Shown: positions 1 through 12,100 of the stretch, one piece after another
Layout: the number at the start of each line of letters is the position of its first letter
Numbering within the stretch: position 1 is the stretch's first letter
Origin: Tenodera sinensis
Taxonomy: Eukaryota; Arthropoda; Insecta; Mantodea; Mantidae
Reading direction: 5' to 3'
NCBI GenBank assembly: GCA_030765045.1
Contig: CM060965.1
Coordinates: 148,054,374-148,118,373 of the forward strand
DNA length: 64,000 nucleotides
Program-made: the position numbers and the translations under genes
Notes under the pieces: generated by a model
The model's input: only the letters and a program-made list of their open reading frames with translations
The model's database searches: none
What the model was told of the DNA's origin: nothing

Positions 1-77
1 ACAAGGTACCCAAGCTGAGCAGAACATTACTTCCACTTACTGGTGTTTTGCTCCTCACTGTAACTTTTCTATCTGAC

Positions 78-505
78 CTTGGTCATCTCTTGTTCTCTTC
101 TGACCCCGATGCTATTAGGGTTCCCGAGGGCTAGGGAGTCTTTATTTTTCCAACCTCTCCATTTCTCTAATTTCTCTATAAAATCTTAACCCCTAACATG
201 CTGACCTGTCATGGCATGTAATACGTCCTCTGATTGGTAATCAGAGGATATGGTTGGTGAATTTATTTTGATAACTCTTCCGGTCAGGTCGGTGAGACCC
301 GTAAACCAACGACAGGTGTGGTCCTCCAGACATTCTGGGGGTTGTGAGAGAGCGATGTGACCGCCAAAACATAAAAATATGGTGCTCTCTAAAAAGCGGT
401 TACTATTACTGCTATTGCTCTCTTCAATATCATCAGTGAAAAATATTGGAGAGCAAGAGGATTAATGACTTCACTGTCAGAAATCCAGCATTAGCTAACA
501 ACATC
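78..505 (+). mobile_element. SINE-like element with a LINE-derived 3' tail, copy 1
   Basis: This is the longest copy of a non-coding repeat found again at 8827-8957 (same strand) and 33006-33403 (opposite strand). The last ~75 bases match the 3' coding end of the RNase H LINE seen elsewhere in the window: they would read EKYWRARGLMTSLSEIQH then stop, followed by a short CTAACAACA tail. The upstream ~350 bases do not match that LINE. This is the layout of a SINE that borrowed a LINE tail for mobilisation. I see no clear tRNA promoter in its body. Confidence 0.65.
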
Positions 506-610
506 GCCTTTTAATATATTCGTAATTAGACAGCTGACGTTTGCACTTCTGTAAATGTTCACTGGAACCAGCGAATATTACATCTTAAACGGAATGTTTA
601 GCTCACAAGT

Positions 611-690
611 TACTAGGTAGCTCAGTTGGAACGGGCGCAAGACTCTGAAGTAATCTGTCTGCTGTGAAGGTGGTTCGAATCATGTACTAA
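611..690 (+). repeat. tRNA-like SINE head
   Basis: An A-box-like GGTAGCTCAGTTGG (616-629) and a B-box-like GGTTCGAATC (672-681) are spaced as in a tRNA. The anticodon arm is imperfect (C:A mismatch) with a GAA loop triplet. No mature tRNA cloverleaf forms cleanly, so this is a SINE head or tRNA pseudogene rather than a functional tRNA gene. Confidence 0.55.
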
Positions 691-1084
691 TTTGTTTTTT
701 ACCGTGCAATCGTCACAATTTACAAACTATTATTCTGAAAACTGTTATTATATTCATTTTTATTGATTTATTTATGTTTTATGACATTGTTTGATGTTTC
801 TTTATTGGTGAACTACAATTATGTAGTTGTTTAAACACACCTATAGGTAGGTGCAATTGAAATAAGGATCATTCATACACATTTGAACACAGAAAGCAAG
901 GAAATTACATTGTCAGAGTTTAACATGGAAGTTAAACTCAATTTTGCACACAATGAATTATTGTACTATTAAAAATGCAGACAACCAAAAACGATTTAAA
1001 TTATAATGTCCTAAACCCTCAGGGACTTCATAATTAGATTATTGTGAATTCGGTTTCCAAGTTTTGATGAACATAAAAAAAAAA

Positions 1085-1175
1085 TATTTACAATGCTGAG
1101 ACTCGAACCTACGTCATTAGGGCTTAGCGCAGAGAGCCCGTCACAATCCTGTTAAGCTATTTCGAGACTTCCTGA
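1085..1175 (-). repeat. tRNA-like SINE head
   Basis: On the minus strand, TAGCTTAACAGG (A box) is followed by GGTTCGAGTC (B box) at tRNA-like spacing. The intervening arm is not a proper anticodon stem. The flanks are AT-rich. It is probably a tRNA-derived SINE; no second copy was seen in this window. Confidence 0.5.
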
Positions 1176-1189
1176 AAGCATGTACCACG

Positions 1190-3000
1190 TCCAACAGTAG
1201 GACTTGCATGCCTGGCGCTATGCCATTGCTACCTCGCAAGTTTTCGGGCTTGATTTAGCCTTTAAAGACAGTTTTGGTCACTTACTGGGCGTTCTAATAT
1301 TATTACTTAAATGGCAAAAGCTGTTATGCATATTAATTGAGATGCACGAGGTGTAGTTCACACAAAAATGCAAATAAACTGTTGTGTAATAATATGTCCG
1401 TTTTGACTGTACGGGTCCATGATGGATGAGGCGTGTCTAAATTTTTCCTAATTTTTGGCAGCCAATCCCTGCTCTAAGTACAAGAATCCACCATTTTCTT
1501 TTTAGCTGATGTTGTTAGTATACTCATATGATAGGTCCATTTTTTCCGAGCCATTTACTGAATTACGTTGCTATGTATACTCTAATAAAAAGTTTGTAAA
1601 ATCGGCTGGAAACCGGAATTCGCTCTCAGTAAACGAGTCATATGTTTTTGAGGTGCACTTTAGCGAGGAGTACGTTCTGTCCCTTAAACCACTGTTGCTC
1701 TCAATTTTGTGCATTCCTCTCTTTAAGAACGTCAAGCAATACATTTTAGTAAGTGCAAAACTGGACTAAGGCGCACATGCCGTTAGATGGGTGGCCTACC
1801 TTCCAAAAAAATAAGGCGCGGCTGACTCACCTGGTATAGTCTACACATATGAGGATGATCTGATAAATCTGGTAAAAAACCAAGGAAATATGTTTGTTTC
1901 TTGACATAGTCTCCTTTATTGGCTATACACTTGGTCAAGTGATCCTCCAGCTTTTTCATAGGTCAGAAAAATAGGTTCTCTCAAACTCTGCAAAACACTC
2001 ATTGCTATGATCACTTCCTTGTTTGATGAAAAGTTCTTCCCACCAAGCGAAGTTTCAAGTTAGGTAACAGCTTCAGTTTTTCATTGAATAAACACTGATG
2101 TTTTATAATGGCCCATAATCATTCATTCATATATTCATTCATTCATTGCATTTATTCCATTCATTCATGTAAGGGAAATTTACCTGGAAAGAGGGCAAAT
2201 CAATGGTACAAATCTCAGTATTGAGTAAGCTTTCTCAAATCAGTTTACCTTCTTCAAGGTTAAACATTTTTTACACAACAAAGATTAAATACTTTGGTAT
2301 AAAACATTTATTACTTATAAAATAAATGTGCAAACTATACAGAGTTAATACATTTTATCAAGTTCAGTGTTATGAATATATAAATACTTTGGTATATAAA
2401 AGATTTATTACTTACAAAATAAATGTGCAAATGACACTGGTCTAAAATGAAAAATGTTCAAGAATGAAAATGGGTGTTTATGTATTTTGACACCCTAAGC
2501 ACGAATGTTATTTGTTTTTTTGAGCATCCTCAGTTTTAATTATTAATTAATTAATTATTAATTTTCATTATATGTTGTTTTCTAGTGCCTTGCATCTAGC
2601 AATGAAGCCATTAGCATATACTTCATTATATAAGAATAGTTATAAAAAGCAATTAGGTTGATTTTTTAAGAATCATCCAATAAACTTTAGCTACATCTGC
2701 GGGGAGTACACTATTAAATCATGCAGACAACATGTGACACCCATAGTGAAGGAATTGTATTTCGGGTGCAAGTTAGGTAATCAGAACCGAAAATAGGCAC
2801 CACATTTGTCTGTCTGAACTGTTCGCCTCGTCTTAATGGTTGGTTGAAGAAAACAGGTAAAGTTGTAATGCCTTTTGCCATTCCTATGATATGGAGGGAA
2901 CTGACCAATCATGTAGATGATTCCTATTTCTGCATGGTTAAAATAGCAGGAAGAAATGCAACAATAGAAAGAAGATCAAGTATCTCCACATCGTCAGCTA
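1190..3000. other. No gene recognised; simple repeats
   Basis: No supported coding region. 2120-2175 is a degenerate ATTC/CATT simple repeat. A ~48-base segment at 2287-2334 recurs almost unchanged at 2382-2431 (direct repeat, ~95-base period). The 86-codon open frame at 1509-1769 shows nothing recognisable. Confidence 0.6.
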
Positions 3001-4180
3001 TTTGACTTGTGCTGCTCAATTCCTTCTTACGTGTCCCCATTTCTCCAGACACATGGTCATTCAAAGATGAAACCCAGGTCGAAGCTAGTGCAGACATGGA
3101 GAATGCAAGATCTGATTTCAATTATGAAGAAATGACGCTATGTCTCCTGACACAAAATGATTTGAATGATCTTGTTAGGGACCTGAATCTTTCTAAAGCA
3201 TAAGCTGAACTTTTGGGTTTGCATCTGAAACAGTGGAATTTACTAGACAAAGATGCTAGGGTTTCTTGCTTTTGACATCATCAGGCTGCCTTCGCACCAT
3301 TCTTTGTCATGGAAGACTCACTCTGCTACTGCAATGATGTGAATTGTCTATTTAATGCTATGTGAGCAAAACATTTACCAGTGGAATTGCGACTATTTGT
3401 TGATGGCTCCAAAATTAGCCTCAAAGCAGTACTCTTTCACATAAGCAATATACACATATTCTCCTGTTCCCATAGCTTATGCCACTAAAATGAAGGAAAC
3501 ATACGGCAGTATGGTGCTTTTGTTGAATAAAATTCAGCATAGCATCCACAAGTGGCAAATTTGTGATGACTTCAAAGTAATTGGCATACTTATAGGATTA
3601 CAATCTGAGTATGTAAAGCGTTGCTGTTTTCTTTGTGAATGGGATAACTGTGATCGGAAGGATTTGGCCTGCCCATACACAAATGGAACCTGCTTGCAAG
3701 AATGTAGCAGATACTCCATTGGTGAAATTAAAAGACTTACTGTTACCACCACTTCACATAAAATTTGGACTTACGAAGCCATTCGCTGTTGCAGTGGACA
3801 AAGCTTTGAACCCTCTTGAACTGGACTGTCGGAATTCTTTCAGAAAAATGTGTTCTGATTTGTTTGGAAACAACAGAACAGACAATAGTGATGTGTTAGT
3901 CAACGAATTACTATAGTCTTGCTGTAATCTTGGTTATAACATGTCGTTAAAAATGCACATTCTCCAGTCACACTTGAATTGTTTTCCTACTGGTGCTCTT
4001 GGGCAAGTCTCCAATGAATGTGGGGAAAGATTTTATCAGACCATATCTACTTTAAAGCAACGCTAACAGGGGCAATGTGCAACAAATATGATTGTTGACT
4101 ATAGTTGGACACTTCTGCAGGATAGTAGTGGCACACATAAGAGGTGCAGCAAATGTTGAAAAATAATTTAGGTATGTATT
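3000..4180 (+). pseudogene. Decayed copy of an animal-wide uncharacterised (probably TE-derived) protein family
   Basis: Across several frames this reads as one protein: CLLTQNDLNDLVRDLNLSKA (3163-3201), then a YCND..LF...VDGSK-like stretch, PIAYAT.MKETYG (3470-3500), SIHKWQICDDFKVIGILIGL, a CCFLCEWD motif (3625-3650), LPPLHIKFGLTKPFAVAVDK, and finally QVSNECGERFYQTISTLKQR (4000-4060). These blocks match a family I know only as uncharacterised insect, hydrozoan and hemichordate proteins, often present in many copies. At least three frameshifts and several stops break it. The CxxC element and the patchy multi-copy occurrence suggest transposon origin, but I cannot name the superfamily. Confidence 0.6.
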
Positions 4181-4218
4181 AAAAGATATTTCATTAGCAT
4201 TTCTTGGTCTTTGTGTTG

Positions 4219-7200
4219 ATATAGAGCAATTCCACATGTGACTGACATTACACTACATTTTCTTCTTAAAATGTCTGTCTAATAGCCAATATAGGTGTAA
4301 AAATGTTATTTTAACGACATACGATGACAGAGAATACATTGGCGGTTGTGATAGGAAAGATAAAAACCTAAAAAAAGTGAAACAATTATTTAATAATGAG
4401 CGCTAAACTTTTCGTGACTAACTGACATTTTTGTCAACTGCAGGTCCAACTTCAAAACTTTGTCCTCCGTTTTCTTTGAAAGTTTTCTTATTTGATTTGT
4501 TCTGAAAAATCACTTGAGAGAGGAACTTCTAAGCTTTCAAATAACCTGAAAAAAGGTTTGGCATGTTATTCTCATCTGGAGATATTTATTCAAAGGTCAG
4601 CGTGACTAACTAACATGAGTTTGTGACTAACTGACATTTGCGAAAATTGTAATACCTTGTCTTTGTTTTACATGGTATAACATATGGTAAATCATAGTGA
4701 TACGTATTATACGTTACATACATGTAATACATACAGGTGTGTAATTGTATTTATCGTTTTGACAATAATCATATCCTTTGGAGAAGCATTAATGTCATGC
4801 AATATAAACAGATGTTGACAGCTCTCATTTCTTATCACAGTTACGTCATTGCAAGTATAAAAAGCTGACTCAAAACCATAACAAAGACGACACATGAGCA
4901 CACAGCTAATACCTGTAACACACTAGTTACTTGATTGGACTCCTTATAGTGTAGGAACGCTAAATGCAGTAGCCTCGTAGTACACACGCATATCACTACA
5001 CTGTTTTTATTTCCGAAAGTAGTGCGTCATTCTGACACTTTCCGCACATGAAAGAAAAGCATATTCCACAACATTGAAACCTAATACTTTCACATAATGA
5101 ACCCGCTGAGTGGATGGCATAGGTGAAACACGTTCAAATCTTTTGTCGAGAAATTCTTTTGCTTCTTCAATTTCAGGCAGAGAAACCTCAAGAAGACATA
5201 TTTTGGTTTTCTTTCTAACAGTATTAACAAATTCTTCGGCACTCTGAATCCTGCTTCCTGCTTTAGCAGCTGTCCAGGCCATCCTCTTCACTTGTCCTCC
5301 AATCGCATCTACTGCCCCCTTTCCGTGATAGGATTCGAAGAAGTGCCATTCAATTTGGATTCCAAATACTTCGGAAAGATATGTCACATGACTCAATGTG
5401 TATTTCTGCTTAAAATGACTAGCAGCTCCATCAGAAAACACTTTCACAAGTTGAAGATTCGGAACAATATCCAATATTTCCGAAAATATATTCCTTAAGC
5501 AAATATCAACTGCGTATTTGTCATGTGATACATAATCAGACACCAAAGCAAAAGGTTGTTTCTGAATTTCACCAATATCTTCTTTCCTATACCAGGCAAC
5601 AGCACTAAATTTTGAGATCTGTGTATTGTTCCAGTGGGCAGCTTGAATTTCATTTTGCTCCTTGCATGTGTAGTTCTCAGAGAAGTCGATCTGTATCACA
5701 GCTTCACTAATTGCAACATTTTCCCGAGCCTTCTTAAAGGCCTCGGATTGCTGTCTTTTTACATAAACGTGATTTAGGAAACGTGGCAGGCAAATGGTCA
5801 GTTCTTCAATGCAGTCATTTACAGATCCCTTTTTAACTTCTATTTCCATTCTTCCATTACGTGAACTCCACAGTTTCCATTCGCATGGAGAATTAGCAAG
5901 TTCATCCGAAATGTCTGCTCCACTCAATCCCGGGCAGTTGGAGCATCCTCCCTGCATACACTTACTCGATTTCTGATCACAAACCACTTGTGCTATGAAC
6001 TTACGAAATTCAGTCTCAGTGAGTACGTGATTTTTACACAATGCTTTGAGAAGAAACTTCGTATTTTCATGTATAATGCATGTGCACACATTATGTGGGA
6101 TCTGACTTTGAAGACGCACGTGAGCAGGGCGTAATTCAGTGAATTTTGTCAACCCCACGGACATTTCTTCTCGGTCTTGTAGAAAGAGTGCATGTGCTTC
6201 TTTTAATGTTACCACTAGATACCTAATGCGAACTTCTTTTGTTTCTCCTTGAACATGGATTTCAATAAAATCATCTCTTCCAGGAGCTTGGTAAGATATT
6301 AAATCATCCTGACAGAACTTGATGATTGCACTTTTAAGTTCCTCTGATAGTTGTTTTCCTGATACCGAGACAGAATGCTTTGGTTTTGCAACATTTAATC
6401 CCCCTTCAACTGCTAACTTACAAATCATTTCTTTTCTTTTGCGTGGAGATTGCAGCAATGCTTCCTCAACACATTTTCTGCACTTTCCAAAATGCTGTCT
6501 GCTTTTGAAAGCGGTTGATGTTGGTGGAGTATCCTTCCTTATCAATCCCTTCTTGGTCTCTTACCTTCTGTCTTGCCCGCTGTGCTTGCCTATGTCTCCT
6601 ATATTCAGATTTGAGGTGTTCTCTTCCTTGTTTTGTTTATTTCAGTATTGCTCTTCCTTTCCTCATGGTCACTTTTATTTTTTCCTTCCATTGTGCATAA
6701 CTGCCTTGCTCCTTCAGACGTTGTTTGTATTCACATTGTCTTTGGGCTGGTGTTTTAGCCATGGAGTCAGAAACGGACTGATACGTCTATCCTGACTGAA
6801 GTCTCATAAGCACTGTACGCGTATGACGACCACAGGGTGCCAGCACTAATTGTCCGTTAGTCACGTGTTTTGTGGGAAAACGAATGACTATAGAGGAAAA
6901 CTTTCTGATACTTTTTTATTTGTTATATTGTAATAATGCAGAATCAAAAAGGATATTTTTTTCAGTCTATTACTTTTCCCTCCAGAGGACTTTATCCTTA
7001 TTTACTGTGACTAACTGACATCGACACACAGTAATAATTAAACAGGCTCTAAGGATTCTTTATAAATGTCGAAAATTATTAGCCATATACACGTTTTGAA
7101 GATGAAGAGTCATTGTGTGATGTACATCGAAAAAAAATTAAAACAGTTGTACATAGCTCCTGAAATATTGATATGAAAATCACTGTTATTCACGCTTATT

Positions 7201-7384
7201 TTTAGTGTTTTGGAAATATGTGGGTAAGAAGTGAAATTTGAACCCATATTCACGTCAAAAACATTTATTTTTCACTTCATGAGATACTTTGGAGTATCTA
7301 GCATCATCTTTCCTCAGCAAAAAAAGTGAAACATTGATTTCAAATTTTAACACTCGGTATGACATTCGCGGAATTGCTCTATAT
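4219..7384 (-). mobile_element. DNA transposon with short TIRs and repeated subterminal motif
   Basis: The ends are inverted copies of a 15-base sequence: ATATAGAGCAATTCC at 4219-4233 and its complement at 7370-7384. The best reading is a TA target duplication plus TIR TAGAGCAATTCC. A subterminal motif close to CGTGACTAACTGACA lies at 4413-4427, 4601-4615 and 4622-4636 on the left, at 6851-6865 (inverted, one change), and at 7006-7020; a shortened form is at 4237-4247. Such clusters are typical transposase-binding sites. The single long open frame (5007-6545) fills the middle. Total length is about 3.2 kb, plausible for an autonomous element, though the coding region is broken near its N-terminus. 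Confidence 0.65.
5007..6762 (-). pseudogene. Putative DDE-type transposase of the 4.2-7.4 kb element (N-terminal frameshift)
   Basis: The 512-codon open part has features of an uncharacterised multi-copy animal family. An N-terminal KCRKCVEEAL is followed by a cysteine cluster CMQGGCSNCPG, and the C-terminal half has an RNase H-like series of acidic motifs: IQIDFSENYTCKEQNEIQAA, KVFSDGAASHFKQKY and WHFFESYHGKGAVDAIGG followed by QVKR. The two Asp (DFSE, SDG) and the HGKG-D-GG block are the likely catalytic core. The open part has no ATG at its 5' end. A start-like MAKTPAQRQCEYKQRLKEQG at ~6762, rich in basic residues as in this family, lies upstream in other frames and is separated by at least one stop and shifts. 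I infer a recently inactivated transposase; the superfamily is uncertain. Confidence 0.6.
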
Positions 7385-8826
7385 TAGCATTTCAGACCAA
7401 ATCATGCTTCTCAAGAACACCAGAACTGAATACAATTGGATAGTGACTAATACTATTCACACAAAAACTGTGGGTGCTGTGGAAAAACCAATTCCAAATT
7501 CATGTTCAGCAGGTCAAAATACATAAGGATGACCCATTTTGGTGCTCCAAAATTTTACAAAGTTGAATTTTGTCAACCAGTATAATAGAGTTAATCTTCT
7601 ACTGTACAGTTATGAATATATAGTTATCCCCTCATCCTGTTCATTTTGTATTATTTATACATTTAGAATTTTATGAAGCATATTTGCATAACTTTTATTC
7701 CTATATTTCTCTATTTATTATAAACATTCAGAAAAACAGAAAAACCTTATATTACTCTATATAATATTAATTTAACATCATTCACAAGGCATTTAAAGAC
7801 ATGCTTAAAGCTGATACATAATTACTTTGTTTCAGTCTTTTTCTTTCATTCTTCTCAAATTTGATAAGATTTCAACTTTTTTCTTAATAAACAAGCAACT
7901 GTATCTATATGTTTATCTAATACTGAAACTGCTTCCATTCCTTCACCCTTGAATCCCTATTATAAAAACTTTTTGTAATCAAATGAAGTCCTACAGCTCA
8001 GAATTATTTCTCAAAACCTGACAATATTCTGAGCAATAGGGACGTCTATAACTACAGGCTCTTGCTGCTAGTTTGTCAGTTTTATAAAGTAATGTACGTT
8101 AGGAACAGCAGTTAATAATAGTCGTACTTAAGTTGTGTTGATGACTAACAATTGGCTTTCACCAATAGTTGACTCCTACTCACTGCCAATACTTTGTTGC
8201 CACTTTGAGGTTTGGCATTATTTTCATTCCTTTCTTAGCTGAAAAGCAGTTTTACATCAAGAGCATACCTGAAACTGGTAAGTTGCTACAGAACTAAAAG
8301 CATAAAACAATACAAAACAAGTAACAAACACAGAACTATTTTACTGACGTTAGTCAGCTCTGGAAATGTTTGTGAGGTTGGAGATTTACTCTCAATAGGA
8401 GTAATTTCTTGGTGCAGCAGCAGAAAACATTTTGAGGGTACATATGAATCATCCTTGGGTTGTTACAATTCTATATAAAACATGAAATAGTATCAAGTCT
8501 GCAAAATAACGTACATTTATACAAATTACATGATTTCTGTACATGCACATACATTAGTTATAAAAATGATTTGAATCTACATATATTATGGATTAGAAGA
8601 ATTCTTATCAATATGAAAGAACTGCAACAAGCCTGAGTTTCCTCCTTGGTTATCTGCAGTAAACCCTCAAAGTAAAACCCAAATGACCTAGTTGTCGACG
8701 GGTCCTTAAACACCACCACTCTAAGTAAAAGCCCCTTTTTACCTCAAAGAAAATTTTAGGGAATGACAAGAAAAGGGATGTTAAAAATAGATGCCAGAAA
8801 GAATTGAATAGTTGACTTCTAGATTT
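7385..8826. other. No feature recognised
   Basis: AT-rich sequence without a supported coding region or a repeat shared within the window. Confidence 0.5.
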
Positions 8827-8957
8827 ACATAAAAATATGGTGCTCTCTAAAAAGCGGTTACTATTACTGCTATTGCTCTCTTCAATATCAAAAAATATTG
8901 GAGAGCAAGAGGATTAATGACTTCATTGTCAGAAATCCAGCATTAGCTAACAACAAC
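8827..8957 (+). mobile_element. SINE with LINE-derived tail, copy 2 (5'-truncated)
   Basis: Nearly identical to 369-505 from ACATAAAAATATGG through the GCTAACAACA tail, with a 9-base gap relative to copy 1 around 8889. 5' truncation is the normal result of target-primed reverse transcription. A possible short duplication AGATTTA flanks it (8821-8827 and about 8959-8965). Confidence 0.6.
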
Positions 8958-9297
8958 AGATTTATCAGAAGCCCAGCTTTACCAGAGTGATTCCAATTTT
9001 GGCCACATTGTCCCAGTACCCCAAGAAAGTTTTTCAAGTGTCTAAATGTCCCGAATTTTGAGGAAGAGTTACCATATTTCACCGCATAATCATCGCCATG
9101 CAATAAGGGTTGCCCCTTAATTTGTAGACAAGAATTAGAAATGTAAACATTTTACTGTTTTATTAATATTCCAGGTGTTCACTATGGAGAAATATTGAAA
9201 AATAACATGCTGCCACTGCAACCTTGAATACCATAAGTCCTGTTAGAGTCATGGGAAAGGATAGAGGGTAGGTATACAGCATATTCTGATGCTCAGC

Positions 9298-9540
9298 ACT
9301 GAGACACTGTTCCTTTTTGCAATTACTTACGGAACATGATTATTTGGCCAAGCACCACAAAATAGGAATTTACACAAATCCAAATTGTCCTCTATGGAAC
9401 AAAGAAGAAGAAATGACTGAAGATCATCTACAAATCTGTGAAGTTCTACCTGTTGGATGCACTACAAGAAATATTGGAGAGAAAGAGTGCTAATGGCTTC
9501 GTTGCCAAAGCCCAGCATTTGATAACAACAGTTTTAACTA
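9298..9540 (+). pseudogene. RNase H LINE, C-terminal fragment
   Basis: The translation gives LLTEHDYLAKHHKIGIYTNP, then NCPLWNKEEEMTEDHLQIC, then a shifted KYWREKE-like end and a stop-tail resembling CATTTGATAACAACA. This is the zinc-knuckle-like C-terminus following RNase H in the same LINE family as 9970-10437, 14496-15680 and 22806-24207. It has frameshifts and is not functional. Confidence 0.6.
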
Positions 9541-9959
9541 AGTGATTGCATTTACAGAACAGAATGATAACTGAGTTGCAGAAAGGGAGTTTTTAGTGAA
9601 TGAAGAACCTGTAAGAGATTGGCGCAAAATGAAAGTGCAACTGGAAACTACTACAAGCTATTCAATGTCCTCTTTCTGTGATCCTAAAACCTTGAAATTC
9701 CTACAATTGATACGGAGGTGCTAGCATATATTGAAGAGCTGCACAATAATGGATGTTGTGTTTCATAGTCAGTAATCTTATAATATCGGCTCAAGTTAAA
9801 AAGTACATGCGTTTCAACAGTATTGTAAATACTTTTGAAATAAAAAATGACTTTTAGTTCAATAAATACAAAGTCAACATTATTTATTTTTTATTTTGTG
9901 TTGCGATTTCAGCACCATACAGTGCTTGAATTTTTCCTCCTTCCCCTCTTCTTTCTTTT

Positions 9960-10437
9960 CAACTATGAACAACAATGGATTCCAGCCCACTGTAGAATTC
10001 AGGGGCATGAAAAGGCTGATATATTAGCAAAAAAAGCATTTAAAATTAAACAGAAAGAAATAAAAGCCTTTTTATATGAATCAATTAAAAGGATTATAAA
10101 AAATATTAATAATAACTTACAAATCTGGACTAACTGAAAAAATTGGTAACCAAAATATGGAAATACTTCTAGAAAATCCCTCTGTAATTCTGGAATTGCC
10201 ATGTAAATCTTCTGTTGCCATTATAAGGCTTACTACTGGACATGATTGCCTGGGAAAACATCTCCATAGCATTGGTATACTAACCCCTCCAAATTGTGTA
10301 TTGTGGTCTCAAGATATAGAAATGGATAGAGAACATCTACAAAACTGTGCAGCTTTACAAAATTATCAAGATATAATATCTAAGTACTGGGAAGCAAGAA
10401 GGAGAATGACTTCATTGTTGACCCCAGAGCATTAGCT
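9960..10437 (+). pseudogene. RNase H LINE, 3' coding end
   Basis: QQWIPAHCRIQGHEKADILA is the end of an RNase H domain (W-x-P-x-H-x-G-type motif with Gly replaced). After a frame change come SSVAIIRLTTGHDCLGKHLH, MDREHLQNCAAL and the terminal KYWEARRRMTSLLTPEH plus stop. The family's stop-GCTA tail follows. It is 5'-truncated: no RT domain is attached. Base composition is as AT-rich as the surroundings, so the copy is old or AT-biased. Confidence 0.7.
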
Positions 10438-10439
10438 AC

Positions 10440-11895
10440 ATACAGACATACTATGAACAAGTTAACGTGGCTGTGCTTGAATGCACTCAGAGTCATTCTT
10501 ACTCCCGGAATTGCACACTAATCTCTGAAAGTTAACACGGCCAGTCTTGTATAATTTATTCTTCACATAACGGTGGCAATGTGTGCTTTTACTTGGAAAA
10601 AATACCAAAATTTGACGATTATGCAATGAAATATGGTACAAACACAAAGCTAGAAAAATTATACCTATTTTCATGATGGTTTTTCTTTTTTTCTGCTACA
10701 TATGACACTAAATACACCAAGTATGTCAATTGTTTACAGATGATACTCAACTGCAGCCTATGAGGTTCTCACAATAATTTGTTACCGTCATGGATTAAGT
10801 TAGTACTTCTGGCCAGAACTAATATGGTTTCTGCCAGTTTGTATTGTCTTTCTCTAACATTGATTTGTACTTAGCATTTTTCTGTGTTTGCTACTGTCTG
10901 TTGGATTTCAGTTTTTGCAATGAGCACAGAGTTTTCAGTTTACAGTGAAAATGCTTAAAAGTAAATGTGTATATTCTTTTATAAGAGACATTAGGTTTAG
11001 TAGTAAAGTGGAATGTAGAATTTGACATGTGATTTCAAATGCACATGGAGGTCCTTTAACATAAAAGAGCATGATGATAGAAACAAACATAAAAAAAATG
11101 CAATCTCAGCTTCTACTTAAAATTACGTTTACAAGAATGCAGATACGGGACCATTGACATTTAATTGCTAAGGAAGGGACTTCTGCATATCACCCTGTGT
11201 TTTATAATCACAGTTTTCAGCCAATGGACTATAAGTTTTCTATAGTTTGGAAACTATCACACAGGCTCAAATTCTGGGCCAAAATGAAATGTGAAGCAAT
11301 ACTCATTAATGTATTCTGTCAACATATCCTGAAGCTCATTGCAATCAAACTAAATTTTGCAAAATAGAGCACTAGATGCAACCAACATTAAAACGCAGAA
11401 GACTGTTCCAGCACTAATGCATTATTTTGATACAAAAGAAAATATCTTGCCAAATAAGTTAGAATTTGCAAACCTTACTAATGAAATAACAGATACTCAA
11501 GTAACCCAGAAAAAAAATTTAACTGAATTTAATCTAATGGATAAGATGTTGCCTTTGCCACAAATACAAACACAGATTTTGGTGGAGTTGGCTAAAAAGA
11601 AATAAATAATACTTTATAAGATTGCTATATAAACTTGGAAAAGACATGTTGAAGTTGGATGTGGTGCTCATGTGCTGTATAAAAGCATCCAAGTTGTTAC
11701 AGATTGTCTTCCAATATATGCCAAAGTTATACTTTATAAAACCTACCATTTTTGAACATCAAGACAAATTTCTTAAATAATTACAAGAAACCATGTTTTT
11801 AATAAACAGGTGAGCAAAATGTTTGCCTAATTGAGTCTTTAAAGGAATTTTGTGAATTTGCAGATGTGGTGTCAGATTTTTTAAGCCACAAAAGC
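10440..11895. other. No feature recognised
   Basis: There is one 82-codon open frame (11357-11605, + strand) starting QNRALDATNIKTQKTVPALM, which I cannot assign. The rest is AT-rich with no supported gene or shared repeat. Confidence 0.45.
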
Positions 11896-12100
11896 AAGCA
11901 GCTTTGAGAGGTAGAACTGGAACTTAAAAATTCAATGCCACAGCTGGGATTTGAAACACAGAACCTCCGCTTACCAGGCGGGTGTTCTAACCATTAAGTT
12001 CCAGTTCTACCTCTCAAACATTGCTCACTGTCTTGTGTGTTTAGAAACACCAACATTAAGTTTGTTGGCATAAATAAATAATAATTAGAAAGCAGCTTTG
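11896..12100 (-). mobile_element. tRNA-Thr-like hairpin SINE, short copy with 11-bp target duplication
   Basis: A 183-bp insertion (11907-12089) is flanked by AAGCAGCTTTG at 11896-11906 and 12090-12100. On the minus strand it carries a TGCCAACAAACTT...GTTGG leader, then GAGAGGTAGAACTGGAACTTA, a tRNA-like core with anticodon-arm sequence CCGCCTGGTAAGCGG (GGT triplet, Thr-like), B box GTTTCAAATCC, and the inverse complement of GAGAGGTAGAACTGGAACTT. The core is therefore enclosed by ~21-bp inverted arms. It is the same family as 21606-21924 and 24821-25250. Confidence 0.75.

Noticed and set aside
6319..6795. 158-codon open frame on the + strand, hydrophobic
   Set aside because: It is the antisense of the transposase N-terminal region; codon content follows the opposite strand.
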